Source: Symsagittifera roscoffensis
Lineage: Eukaryota; Xenacoelomorpha; Acoela; Convolutidae
Assembly (NCBI RefSeq): GCF_963678635.1
Contig: NC_087062.1
Span: forward strand, 17,101,789 to 17,165,788
Direction of reading: 5' to 3'
DNA length: 64,000 nt
Below, in pieces: positions 54,296 through 64,000 of the stretch. Position 1 is the first letter of the stretch. Each line of letters begins with the position of its first letter. The notes under the pieces are model-generated. The model made no database searches, was not told the origin of the DNA, and was given only the letters and a program-made list of their open reading frames with translations. The translations under genes and the position numbers were made by a program.

Positions 54296-54982
54296 TTCAA
54301 ATTGAAACGCTAAAATTTCTTGCATCAACCAAATAACTTTTTTCCATGAAAATTTTATAAGCAAAAACGATTTCTTTTTGTAACTATTTTTGGTTTAACC
54401 AAGAAACTAAAGAGACAAGTAGAGAATGCAAATTTTTGATGAGAGAACTGTATAGCGTTGCTCCCAAAAACGCTAAAATTAGTAGTAAATGTCGGGGCAA
54501 AATCATCCGGGGGGGGGGGGGTGGTGATCGCCATGTATTAAGATAGGGAATAGAGCATCCGGTCACCAACCTATATATAAAGATAGGTTGTCGATTTCCT
54601 ATGTATTAAGATAGGGAATAGGTTTCCTAATTACCAGGTTTCAGACGGTAAGTTTTTTCGGCGCGCGAATCTCCCATGTATAGTGTATAGATTTCCTTAT
54701 GTATTAATACATTGCAGGGTTTTAAGAACTCATTAAGATAAGAAAATGGTTTCCCAATGTATTAAGATAGGGAATAGCTTTCCCAATGTATTACAATGAT
54801 AAGGTTTAAAATTGTAAGTTTCAAAAAAAATTGGCGTCCGATTTTGTTGATTTTCCAGATTCTAAAAATTTTCTTAATCGAAAAACAATATAACGTAGCG
54901 TTTAAAAAGAAATTTTGAAAAAAAAGTTAATTTCAGAGAAAATGTTTTAATTCACAGCTTCGTATACGATTTGACTACATAA
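54296..54982. repeat. Spacer with GTATTAAGATAGGGAATAG repeats
   Basis: Copies of a unit around TGTATTAAGATAGGGAATAG with a following TTTCC occur at about 54533, 54602 and 54757, with degenerate ones at about 54703 and 54790. A poly-G run lies at 54510. No gene supported. Confidence 0.6.
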
Positions 54983-57900
54983 TCTATTAAAAATTTAGAG
55001 GTTTAGTATGTATTCCATCACATTCATTTTCCCGTGTAGAATAAAATAGCTCAGTCCGTTTTTAGTTTGATCATAAGTTGCGACTGCATGGTTAATCGTT
55101 TTAAATCATCTATTTGTTGACTTCAAATTCACTGCCTCATCCAATACTTGACGATACTTTGCCGTCGGGCCATCTCCAGACTCTTCTAAAGCGCGTTTGT
55201 TCATTGCTTTACTGCTAAACCTATACGTTTGACTTTTACTATCTTAACAGCAATAGGTTTTAGTACACTGGCATACTATTTCGGTGCATCTGAACTCCTT
55301 TTTGAACAATCTTGGTTCTCTCTTGTCATGTTTTCTATGTTTAGAACAGCAAGTACGGGGAAAACATTTTTTTTTCCGCATCTGCTCTGAAATCGTCTCG
55401 ACAGTCCTGGCTTTGCTTTTCAGTCTATTCTGCTCGCTTGCTGGGAAGGATACATTCATCTAATTCTTCTTCTGACAGAGCCAAATAGAGGGGATCTGTA
55501 TCCATTTCGATTTCTTCGAATTTGTTGACATCGCAAAATTTATCAAAAAAGTTATAATACAGCTCCAACATTCTCAACATGGGTATACTGTAGTTTAAAG
55601 AATCCTACTATAATTGGTTCACGATGCTCTATAGTAGATTTCACAAATTCCACTTCGTACAAATCTTTAGCTACGACAATGAGTCTCTTGAAGAATTGGT
55701 TATTGTTAGCTTTATGTTTTTTTTGTCTCAAAGATATTTTGTCATTGTTTGTTTTGATTTGTCCATTATCTGATAGCCGTAGGAACTGTTTCCTAGAAGT
55801 TTCAATGTTTCGGCTAGTACGCCAGACAAAGGAATTTCATCGCCGATTCGCTTAGCATGAACAACAGACTGAACAAAACTGTTGAATACTCTACGCGAAG
55901 TGTATTGTACAAAAAGATGAATTTTTGTACACTGTAGTCCAGGACCCAACTAAAAAAATGAAAAGTGATGTGATAAAAGTTCCGTTGGTCAACTTGAAGC
56001 TCGATATCAACTTTCTTTGCGACTAATTTAACAAATCGTTTTCTTTCTCATTTGTCTTCATATATTCCTCAATATCGTTTCTAGTCACATCTATATTCTT
56101 GAAAATAGGTGGGAAATCGAAAAGTTTTGCTTTTAGCTCAACTGGAACACTCAGATCGCATTGCACGTAGCCGAAAATTGTTTCATTTCTAATTTTTTGC
56201 ACTAGTGAATCGGCAGAAAGAAGTCTTTTGAAGTGGAAATGAAATTTTGATGTAATTTTTTTTTACGTCTACATGGTTTTTAAATTGATCCCACCAATTA
56301 CACTCCCACATTTCTTCTATAGAGTATCCTTTTTCTCGAATGTGATCTTTTCGAAGCTCATCCATTTCTATTTTGTTGGTTCCGCAATTGATATCATCAT
56401 CATTTAGGCTCGGTCTAGCTTCTTGACAAGGGCAAAAATGGAAATAACAACCCATTGCTTCAAGACAGTCTTACAATGGTTGCAATAAACATCACTACTA
56501 GAGCCATCAATTTTTCTGTCTTCCTGTAGTGTAGTAACTCTCAATTTTACATTCAAGTCTGGTTGCTTGAAAGTATGACATGACCATGAACTCGATTTTG
56601 CCTTGCCTTGAGTTTTTGTCTTTCTTCATCGTAGTCCCATCTCGTATATAAACCTGTGGGCATATAACGACACATAGAATAAGGACAGAGTTGACTAGCA
56701 TCAATACCAACGATTAATTTACACAAACTGTTTGGTTTTCGACTAAATGTTTTGTTTGCTACTGCTTTTCTTGTGAAAACAATTGAGGGACCACCGGTCA
56801 TATCTTCCCGTAATTTTTCAAGCAAGTCACTATCACTCGAAAAGAATGGGTAAAACTTATAGTCGAATGACTTGTGTAGACATATATTGGCTAGATTCGG
56901 TAGTGTGCAGCCGAGCTTTAACATGTTTATCCCTTTGTCATGATAAAAGGCAATCATTTGCTGCATAGCATCAAGGGTAGGAACAATATCTTTGTTGCTA
57001 TGCCACTGTAGAAAATCGCGAAATGATGTTATCTTTTCCTGTTACCAGATAGATTTCAAGAAGTCGTAGTTTTCCAATCCAATAGGTGGTTTAGTTTTGA
57101 GGCCGAGTTTTTTCAAGACTTGCTCTTCAGTTATCCCAGTGTTAAGAAGTTTTTGATAATCATCAAACTCTTTATCGAGAGGGTTGCTATTCTTCTGGCT
57201 ATTCTGAGAGGGTTTGCCGTAGAAGTCTTCATACGAGGGTAGTTGTTGCTCATCAAGCTGGTTGGGAGTATCAAACCACTCGTATGGAAAGTAACTTTTC
57301 ATCTAACTGGCTTTGTAAGCTTTTAGAAAAGAGTCTAAAGTAGTAGCTCCACCCAAAAACTTCATAATGTTCAGAAGCTGAACATTTACAAACTTGAACG
57401 AAACAAAGTCGTTTGCTTTCTTGATATTTGAAGGTTCAATTAATTTTTCGTTGATAAGGTAGGGAATGAGGTATGATTTAATGAGGTTTATATCATACCG
57501 ACCACTGTTGAATCCAAATACTGGCGAAGTATTGGTGTATCTCTCTAGATGTTCCATCAAACCAATCAATCGATTTTTTTGAATCCCGAAAAAGTGAGTG
57601 AGAGCGTCTGTTTCTTCCTCATCCTCGATACATTCGTCTTTGTACTCTCTTGCTTCACTCTTACTGAAACAACCTCATTCATTAAGCAGGCTAAAAGTTG
57701 CGTGTAACCCTTTTTTGATGTTATTTTCAATTTCCCGAAACTTTGATCAAATTTTGGTTTTATTTTGTTTTGCTAACAACTCCAAAATTGCGAAAAAGTC
57801 AGTATTGAGGGATTGAGGATCTTTGTCACAAAAAATATGGGTTTGTCAAGCAAGTTCCATGAAATTGACACTGATACGGGTTCATGCTTCCCAATTCAAA

Positions 57901-59338
57901 ATATTGTTTCGGTTGGTTTTACTTCTTCGGATGGCACGCAAATTGATTCAAAGTCAAAAAAAGCGACATTTTTGAATATGGTTTGTTGTTTGGTGTACTC
58001 AATATCGAACCCATCCAGTTTTTCAAACAACGTCTCTCGTAGAAAACAAACATTCTTTGGGTAAATGTTTTTGATTCGGTCCTTGCAACAGAGAAGATGG
58101 CGGTTGAGTGGTCTGCTTTGTGGAAAAATTTATCGCAAGTTGGGCATCGGAAGCATTTGAAGAAATCGTTGATGTTATTGACGTAAATAATGTGGCTGTT
58201 GTATCATAGACGTTTAAATTTATTCTCGTATTTACCGAATTTTCTCCGAGCTAGTTTTCCTACGAAGTTTCCGTCTTCAATGTCGATATCGTAGATAAAG
58301 ATGTTTTTCTCTACTACATCTTCAACTATTGGTAGACTGTCCAACGAAACTCTACAAAATTGTTTCCGATCACCACCTGATTTTTTCAAGAAAAGCATTA
58401 AAAATCATGGAGGTGGATGTTTCAAGGTAAGTTGTTCCATGTAAATGAACTGCAAGTGCTCGAAACAAACACAAATTTTCATTGTATGGTTGCTGGGTGT
58501 GCGCATCGGAAATCAACCAATTAACCTGGTGATTCCTCAGAATTGGTTCAGGAATCACTGATCTGGACATCCTATGGGTAAGTTTTTCCGTTGGACAGCA
58601 AAAATGTTCACATAAGTGATCAGCTTGAATCGCTATTTCGTTTTTTTTGTCTCTCCTGTGTACAAACTTCAATGATATCTTGCTTATAGACCTTGTTCTG
58701 TATAGTTGTCATGTCTGCTTAGTACAAAGCAGTATAGATTTATTAAAGAGGGTGTTATTTTCATGAGCGTAGAAATAACGATATTCACCCGTTTCTATAT
58801 TGCGTAACACAAATCCCAAAGCAATGTTGATTTTTGCTGCACAATCAAGTTTTTCAAAGAATTGATCCAGTTTTTCATTATCTAGATTAGGATCTAGTTT
58901 TGAAAATTGTAAACTGAATACTTTGTGGCGTCCATTTTCTATCTCGGTGTCTGTCAAGAAGTGTTGGCAGGCATTCAACCCATCTCGTAGCTGATCACTA
59001 TCCTCCTCGTTTTTCAAGATTTTATTCAAATCAGCAACAGAATCACTCGTTTTCCTCGCCTTCAGACCGTGATCTTTCTTGCGATGTTGTTGAAATGAAT
59101 AATATCTTGGAAAATTTTTCTCACACGATACACACTTTGTTTACTTCGGTAGTGACTTTACGTGCTTCTTGCCCGTATGGAATTTCATATATTGCTTGTT
59201 GTAAGTGAAATAATTACCATCAGGACAAAAAAAAACTCCTCGCCCGCAAATTTTGCGGTGTCGAGCTGCATGCGCACTAACTTACATGTTTCAACAGTCC
59301 CCACACTGCACTTTCTCGTTTCTATTCAGCGATGGCAT
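54983..59338 (-). pseudogene. Protein-primed family-B DNA polymerase (DNA_pol_B_2 type), broken by many stops and frame changes
   Basis: Runs right to left over about 4.35 kb, equivalent to some 1,400 residues. An N-terminal zinc-finger region (59338-59040, ATG at 59338) contains CVSC...H...H. Then come conserved pieces at 59029-58709, 58672-58370 and 58398-58204, and a C..C finger near 58120. Exonuclease motif I (DFES) is near 57940, and exonuclease II (FNSGRYDINLIK) near 57510. Polymerase motif A (DASQLCPYSM) is near 56690. Motif B (KLLGNSSYGY) is near 55790. Motif C reads DTDP at 55493-55501 region, where DTDS is expected. A Cys/His-rich C-terminal block is at 55400-55244. These polymerases replicate linear virus-like or transposon genomes from a protein primer. 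The copy is inactive. Confidence 0.88.
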
Positions 59339-60197
59339 CTAAAAAATGGAAAAATAATTGAGTCTCAATATAAAGGAATTGGTACTTGTTACATATCAAA
59401 ATGGCAGATTTAAAATGTCCCAAAAAAGTAACAAAATTATACTTACTTTGAATTGTTGAAAATTTTTGAAAAAAAAAGTCGAGTAGGTATACAAAGTATA
59501 GAGCGATTACTTTTAACGTAAAACAAAATCGGATTGATATGAGATTGTTTACTATTACTTAGTGAAAATCAACCAATCAGAACTGATTTATGTTTTAGTA
59601 TCACTGTATACTGGAAATCAACCAATCAGGATCCAGCATTGTCCAAAAAAGAACTGTTTATCTTTTTTTAAATATTTTAATCTATATTTGAAAAATATCT
59701 ATCAAAAACATTTGAATTTCCTCCAGTTACTTTACAAGAAAAAAGAAAAAATTCTAATTGATTTTCTTATTGAGGAAATAGATGTTGAATCCTACTTTTT
59801 CTATAATTTTTTGGACGTTTATATTGTCCAAAATAGAGTTCTCCGAGTAAGTAAAGTTCTGTTTAGGGAAACCTACTCAATCAAAGAGTTTACTTGCGTA
59901 TCAAAGCTTCAAACTTACGGCTGAATTTTACCTCACAAGGAATTTTTTTAAATTTATTTTAGAACATTTGAAGTTAATAAAAAAGTCGTACGATAATGTA
60001 TCAAAACTCTTTTTATCCCCTACCCGATACCAAAATATGTTAAAACTCCCCAGCAAAATTTTTTCTTCCTTCATTTCTTTAAGGAGTTTTAAAGCTCGAA
60101 ATCCTGTTTGATTCAGTTTGGAACCAGATTTCCAGAGATTTGTTTTGAAAAACTCATCAACTTTGAGTTATCTTCTCAAATCTACAAAAAAATCAAA
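59339..60197. other. Gene-free spacer with two CCAATCAG words
   Basis: AACCAATCAGAAC (about 59569) and AACCAATCAGGATC (about 59620) lie 50 bp apart. A 120-codon plus-strand frame (59562-59924) is AT-driven and featureless, so I do not call it a gene. Confidence 0.5.
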
Positions 60198-61150
60198 GAA
60201 CTTGACTAGCTCTCAACAATCAGCATTTTCTCATTAATTACATACAAAAAATTCAATAATCTTGATGAAAAAAATGCAGAGATGTCAACTTTATTAATTT
60301 TCTTTCTCTTGTTACCTATATCAGCAATATTTCTGTCTGAACTTGACTAGCTCTCAACAATCAGCAATTTCTCATTGATTACATACAAAAGATTCGATTA
60401 TCTTGATGAAAAAAAATTGCAGAGATGTCAACTTTATTATTTTTCCTTCTCTTGTTACCTATATCAGCAATATTTCTTTCAACAATGTTACGCAATATAG
60501 AAACGGGAAGTTCTTTGTGTTCACCCGTTTCTATATTGCGTAACACGAATCCCAAAGCAATGTTGATTTTTGCTGCACAATCAAGTTTTTCAATGACTTG
60601 ATGCAGTTTTTCATTATCTAGATTAGGATCTAGTTTTGAAAATTGTAAACTGAATACTTTGTGGCGTCCATTTTCCATCTCGGTGTCTGTCAAGAAGTGT
60701 TGGGAGGCATTCAACCCATCTCGTAGCTGATCACTATCCTCCTCGTTTTTCAAGATTTTATTCAAATCAGCAACAGAATCACTCGTTTTCCTCGCCTTCA
60801 GACCGTGATCGTTCTTGCGATGGTAATGAAGTGAATAATATCTTGGAAAATTTTTCTCACACGATACACACTTTGTTGACTTTGGTAGTGACTTTACGTG
60901 CTTCTTGCCCGTATGGAATTTCTGAATGTTGATGAAAAAAATTGCAGAGATGTCAACTTTATTAATTTTTTTCTCTCTTGTTACCTCTATATCAGCAATA
61001 TTTCTTTCTGAACTTGACTAGCTCTCAACAATCAGCAATTTCTCATTGATTACATACAAAAAATTCAATTATCTTGATGAAAAAAATTGCAGAGGTGTCA
61101 ACTTTATTAATTTTCTTTCTCTTGTTACCTACATCAACAATATTTCTTAT
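60198..61150. repeat. 141-bp tandem repeat interrupted by a DNA polymerase fragment
   Basis: Units begin GAACTTGACTAGCTCTCAAC at 60198, 60339 and 61010 (last one ending about 61150), with a 5'-truncated unit at about 60927-61009. Between the second and third lies 60486-60926, derived from the N-terminal part of the DNA polymerase gene. The unit is AT-rich and non-coding. Confidence 0.85.
60486..60926 (-). pseudogene. Second fragment of the DNA polymerase N-terminal region, with a fold-back end
   Basis: Corresponds to about 58785-59180 of the main copy: it carries CVSCEKNFPRYYS, the DHGLKARK segment and the following 100 residues. At its left end the same coding bases appear twice in opposite orientation, GTTACGCAATATAGAAACGGG (60486-60506) and its inverse about 16 bp later, forming a perfect hairpin. 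It preserves a codon (Lys-Ser in place of a stop) that is broken in the main copy, so it was copied from a less decayed source. Confidence 0.85.
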
Positions 61151-61239
61151 TTTTACAGCAAACAACTGTTGGTCGTTTATTTTTGCGATTGCTTTTGTGT
61201 GTATTTTTACTTATTTGGAAGATTTAAGTCCTTAAAAGG

Positions 61240-61677
61240 AAAGCTTTTGTCTGATTGGATACGACAACTAGAACAAAAATGAACATTTTCGTAATTGGAA
61301 CAACAATGTCTAAACTGGGGCTTTGTTTACGATTGGACACAATTTTTATATAGGAATTTCATAAAAAGAAGCTAGAATCTGATTTGACACGACTACAATC
61401 CAAATAAGGAAAATCAATTCTGATTGGTTAAACCCACACATTCCAGTTGAAGGTACCCCTCACTCCTAACTGAAAACCCTTTTTTTTCAACTAAACCAAC
61501 GTCAACTACCTCCTCTCTCAGTTCTTAATACCCTAATTTCAACTTATCTTTCGTCAGCTACCCCCGCTCTCAGTTCGTTTTTGTTCTCTCAGCTCTAAAT
61601 ACCCTAATTTTAACTTATTTTTTGTCAGCTACCCCCTCTCTTAGCTCTTTCTTGTTTTTAATCTTTTACTCAATTTA
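61240..61677 (+). promoter_or_regulatory. Putative promoter and pyrimidine-rich leader of the 61678 ORF
   Basis: Inverted CCAAT words (CTGATTGG, CGATTGG, CTGATTGGTT) lie at about 61251, 61332 and 61418. The leader holds two copies of a roughly 75-bp unit with AATACCCTAATTT..AACTTAT..GTCAGCTACC (about 61526-61565 and 61598-61635) and CTCTCAG words. The layout parallels the leaders at 40.3 and 44.87 kb. Confidence 0.45.
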
Positions 61678-62178
61678 TTGCCCAAAATGATCTTCTCAGT
61701 GCAAAACAGCAACCTCATGTACTCTGTAGGTTTTTCACGTGATTTAGTACATATTCAAGTTCGAGAACCGTTCTGTGGAGTTTTTCTGTTTCGAATGGAC
61801 ATCCCAATCCAAGTCTGGCTCATAGTGGAAGTGATGCAAAGGGATTTCAACGAGCATCATAAGATGCAAGTTCCAATCACAGAGAACCAACTTGGAACAA
61901 CGCAAATGATGGAAGAAGTGACTGAGCATATGGGAATGAACAACCCCGATATTTCTGACTCAAGATTTGTGGCTCAACCAGTCGACGACTTCCTCTTTCC
62001 TTGGGAGGAGGAGATGGGATCAACCGGATTTCCAATCACAATAGATGAAGATAAGGGTTTCTCAGAATCAATGGCACCTCCAACTCTGCAACAACCACCA
62101 GCAATGGAATCTCGTCCAGCTCTGCGTTGTATAAAGAACCTCCAGAACTCCTATGTGGCTCGACAGCTCTTTGATTAA
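61678..62178 (+). CDS. Hypothetical 166-aa protein
   Basis: Intact ORF directly behind the pyrimidine-rich leader; initiation may be at residue 1 or at Met4. The first 60 residues are mixed hydrophobic (NLMYSVGFSRDLVHIQVRE...IPIQVWLIVEVM) and could fold as a small beta-rich domain. The rest is acidic and Pro/Met-rich (DDFLFPWEEEMG, APPTLQQPPAME), ending in ALRCIKNLQNSYVARQLFD. No family recognised. The acidic aromatic tail resembles activation-domain composition, but that is only composition. It may belong to the same element as the DNA polymerase fragments, or be host. Confidence 0.5.
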   Translation: MPKMIFSVQNSNLMYSVGFSRDLVHIQVREPFCGVFLFRMDIPIQVWLIVEVMQRDFNEHHKMQVPITENQLGTTQMMEEVTEHMGMNNPDISDSRFVAQPVDDFLFPWEEEMGSTGFPITIDEDKGFSESMAPPTLQQPPAMESRPALRCIKNLQNSYVARQLFD

Positions 62179-62399
62179 AAGTTTTTTGTAAAGAATTGTT
62201 GTTTGGTAATAACTTTTTTCTTTGTAATTAATTATTTTCTTAAATTTTGTTTTTTTTTATGAGAATAGATGAGGGGTTCAGAGTAAGTCATTGAAAAAAA
62301 AACGTAGAACTTTATTTAGCGTTCCGAACTCGCACGCATGTTAGGAAACTTGATTAGTTTTTGCTTCCATATTAGAAAAACACTAGAAAAATTGTACAC

Positions 62400-62860
62400 A
62401 AGTTTTAAAAACCTGATGGTACACTGCATGTTGTCAAAATAACTCAAACACTTTCCGCATTTTATTGAAAAAAGTGAAACACTTTCTGCATATTGTCAAA
62501 ACAAATTGAACAAATTTTCGCTTTTTTTAAAAAAAAACTGAAATACTTTTCGCATCTTGTCAAAAAAATTGAAACACTTTTCGCATTTTATTTATAAAAT
62601 CGAAAAAGTTTTTGCATCTTGTCAAAAAATATGAAACTCTCTTTGCATTTTGCTTAAACAAAGTGAAACACTTTTTGCATATTGTCAAAAAACTTTGAAA
62701 CATTTTTCGCATTTTGTCGAAAAAAATGAATCAATAGTCGCATCTTGTCAAAACAGTGAAACATTTTTTGCAACTTGTTAGAAAATTTAAAACGTGCTTT
62801 GCAACTTCTTGAAAATCAAAAGAAACATTACATCTTTCTGACAAGTTTGAAATTTTCTTT
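62400..62860. repeat. Array of degenerate units of about 36 bp
   Basis: About a dozen imperfect direct units with the core GCATCTTGTCAAAAAATTGA and AAACACTTTT run head to tail. Alternate units favour TTGTCAAAA or TTTTATT, suggesting a higher-order pair. Divergence increases toward the right. No coding potential. Confidence 0.85.
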
Positions 62861-63021
62861 TGCAAATTTCTTAGTAACGGAGTAACAGAGTTTTTTTATC
62901 TTTCTGAAAAACTTTAGTTATTTCGTAAGCATATGAGAAAAAATAGATGGATTATCAAAAACTTTTCATTGAAAAATTGACATGATCACTATTTATAAAT
63001 CCATAACCATCAATTAAACGG

Positions 63022-63528
63022 TCAATTTTTTAACAAATCAGGTTCATATTTTGAAGTTTCTACTTTACGAACTCTTTCCAGGAAAGTTGAACCGATTGTT
63101 TGAGTGGAAGTTAACTTCTGATTAGAACATAAATAATGTCGTTTCAATTTTTTGCGTAACAGTCTTTTCTTTTCAACATTTGTTATTTTTTCCGCTCTTT
63201 TCCATTTCAAATTGTGATGAACAGCGCGGTCAAGTTGGTTGAAAACTTCGCCAGTTGATGAAATAATATTCGAATAAAATCTGTATTTGAACAGAGTATA
63301 AAGTACATCGATAATTTGATATGTGGAATGAAAGTTACCCAATCGCTGTAAAAATTGATCGAAAGATGAACCAATCAGAAGAATGTGGAATTTACAGTTT
63401 TCCAAAGAATAGTATGAATTATTGGTGGAGACACAAAAACTATGGTGTTTTTCGTAAAATATATAGGAAACGGAAATAAATAAAGATTTTTCATTATAAT
63501 CTGAATAAAAGCTGGGAAAAGCTTTACA
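63022..63528 (-). CDS. Hypothetical protein or exon with a basic C-terminus
   Basis: 169 residues from the ATG in the context CAGATGG; the preceding TTGTTCCAG could equally be a splice acceptor. The first half is hydrophobic and aromatic with a strand-like pattern (HSFCVSTNNSYYSLENCKFH, FHILLIGSSFDQFLQRLG). The second half is basic and helical (KWKRAEKITNVEKKRLLRKK). No domain recognised. Length and composition are better than background for this AT-rich sequence, but there is no conserved copy to test it. Confidence 0.4.
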   Translation of the reverse strand, partial: CKAFPSFYSDYNEKSLFISVSYIFYEKHHSFCVSTNNSYYSLENCKFHILLIGSSFDQFLQRLGNFHSTYQIIDVLYTLFKYRFYSNIISSTGEVFNQLDRAVHHNLKWKRAEKITNVEKKRLLRKKLKRHYLCSNQKLTSTQTIGSTFLERVRKVETSKYEPDLLKN

Positions 63529-63552
63529 CATAGTTGCAGCCATCTGGAACAA

Positions 63553-64000
63553 TGATTTTTGTTGAGAATTGTGGGTTCATATAGAAAAACTAACACGTAC
63601 ACATTTCCATAATTGGAAACTTCACAGAAAAATTCCATTTTAAATTTTACTTCCTTTTATGGTTAATTGAATGACTCATTTTGTTTACTTCCATTTTTAT
63701 TTAAATTCAAAATCAATTTCCTCTTTTCTCTTCATCTAATCAGTTTGCGCTTCAAAAATGTACTCAAGAAAAGATACTAGTCTCAATTAAAATAATTTCT
63801 CAAAAAAAGTCAAACAAAAACTGGGAGATTTGCTTGGTCGCAAACATCCTCCAAGCGGAAATTGTATTTTGAACCCTGCTTTCAACTATTCAAGAAAAAT
63901 GAATTAGGGCAACTTGAAAAGAGACAGCAAGAATATCCTGGTGAAAAAGAAGGAGAAGCAATCTCGGCAATCAGAAATACTGTTGGAACGAGACCAAGGT
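63553..64000 (+). other. Right edge: possible coding sequence running off the window
   Basis: From about 63793 the plus strand has two abutting open frames with coding-like content: one containing KLGDLLGRKHPPSGNCILNP, and, after a one-base frame change near 63900, one containing GQLEKRQQEYPGEKEGEAIS. They look like parts of one protein, broken or spliced, continuing beyond 64000. Not identified. Confidence 0.35.

Larger units (their letters stand above)
45690..54325 (+). repeat. Segmental duplication, copy B (CFAP251 region)
   Basis: Direct-orientation copy of 20727-35770 lacking the LINE block and one 560-bp block around CFAP251 exon 3. It has its own insertions (the elements at 45930-46337 and 46525-46943). 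Exon 2 aligns without any indel at a constant offset of 19,117 bp. Confidence 0.88.

Noticed and set aside
57598-58064. Plus-strand frames of 72 and 83 codons
   Set aside because: Shadows of the polymerase pseudogene, whose exonuclease motif I lies on the other strand here.
54983-62178. Complete Polinton/Maverick
   Set aside because: No integrase, packaging ATPase, capsid genes or long terminal inverted repeats were seen; only the polymerase is recognisable.
62400-62860. CRISPR array
   Set aside because: The units are degenerate, contiguous and without unique spacers, in a eukaryotic context.
1-64000. tRNA and rRNA genes
   Set aside because: No cloverleaf with convincing A and B boxes or rRNA-like tract was recognised by eye; a covariance-model scan would be needed to exclude them.

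Overview
The window looks like nuclear DNA of an AT-rich invertebrate animal. Coding sequence is interrupted by introns with GT/AG borders, the recognisable host genes are axonemal or ciliary proteins of metazoan type, and more than half of the sequence is repeats and mobile elements. I cannot name the species; an early-branching or soft-bodied marine invertebrate would fit the protein-primed DNA polymerase family seen here, but that is inference.

Left part (1-13.4 kb). Dispersed repeats with palindromic ends occupy about 1.6-3.35 kb, including a fold-back pair. A 2,332-bp head-to-tail duplication (2574-4905 and 4906-7237) carries a small single-pass membrane protein gene and the last exon of a VWA3B-like gene. 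The VWA3B-like gene (minus strand, 12883 to 6759, about 1,907 aa in two exons) has a complete MIDAS-type VWA domain, a degenerate second VWA-like region, three copies of a WLKK..KKL motif and Tudor-like regions. It is head to head with the next gene across 546 bp.

Middle (13.4-35.7 kb). A CFAP251/WDR66-like gene (plus strand, exons 13430-13876, 31174-33806, 34120-34300, 34962-35735; about 1,344 aa) has a first intron of 17.3 kb. That intron contains a hAT MITE with a perfect 8-bp target duplication, several other inverted-repeat elements, a nested minus-strand acidic protein gene (20513-19584) and a nearly intact LINE (about 23.3-27.9 kb). The LINE has a separate SGNH-esterase ORF, a zinc-finger ORF1, and an EN-RT ORF2 that is in frame with ORF1 across TGACTAG.

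35.8-45.7 kb holds virus-like material: decayed minus-strand reading frames, a chuvirus-like (class III type) glycoprotein pseudogene on the plus strand, a 252-aa coiled-coil ORF, and a 429-bp tandem duplication ending in a TATA promoter.

45.7-54.3 kb is a second copy of the 20.7-35.8 kb region, without the LINE. Its CFAP251 copy has no first exon and has lost the exon for the last WD40 blade, so exon 2 can no longer join the C-terminal exon in frame.

54.5-64 kb contains a broken protein-primed family-B DNA polymerase gene (minus strand, 59338 to about 54983) in which nearly every catalytic motif is still legible, a second fragment of it embedded in a 141-bp tandem repeat, an intact 166-aa ORF behind a pyrimidine-rich leader, a tandem array of about 36-bp units, and a 169-aa minus-strand ORF of unknown function.

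The host genes form a coherent ciliary pair (VWA3B-like and CFAP251-like). The rest is best read as successive insertions and duplications around that pair.
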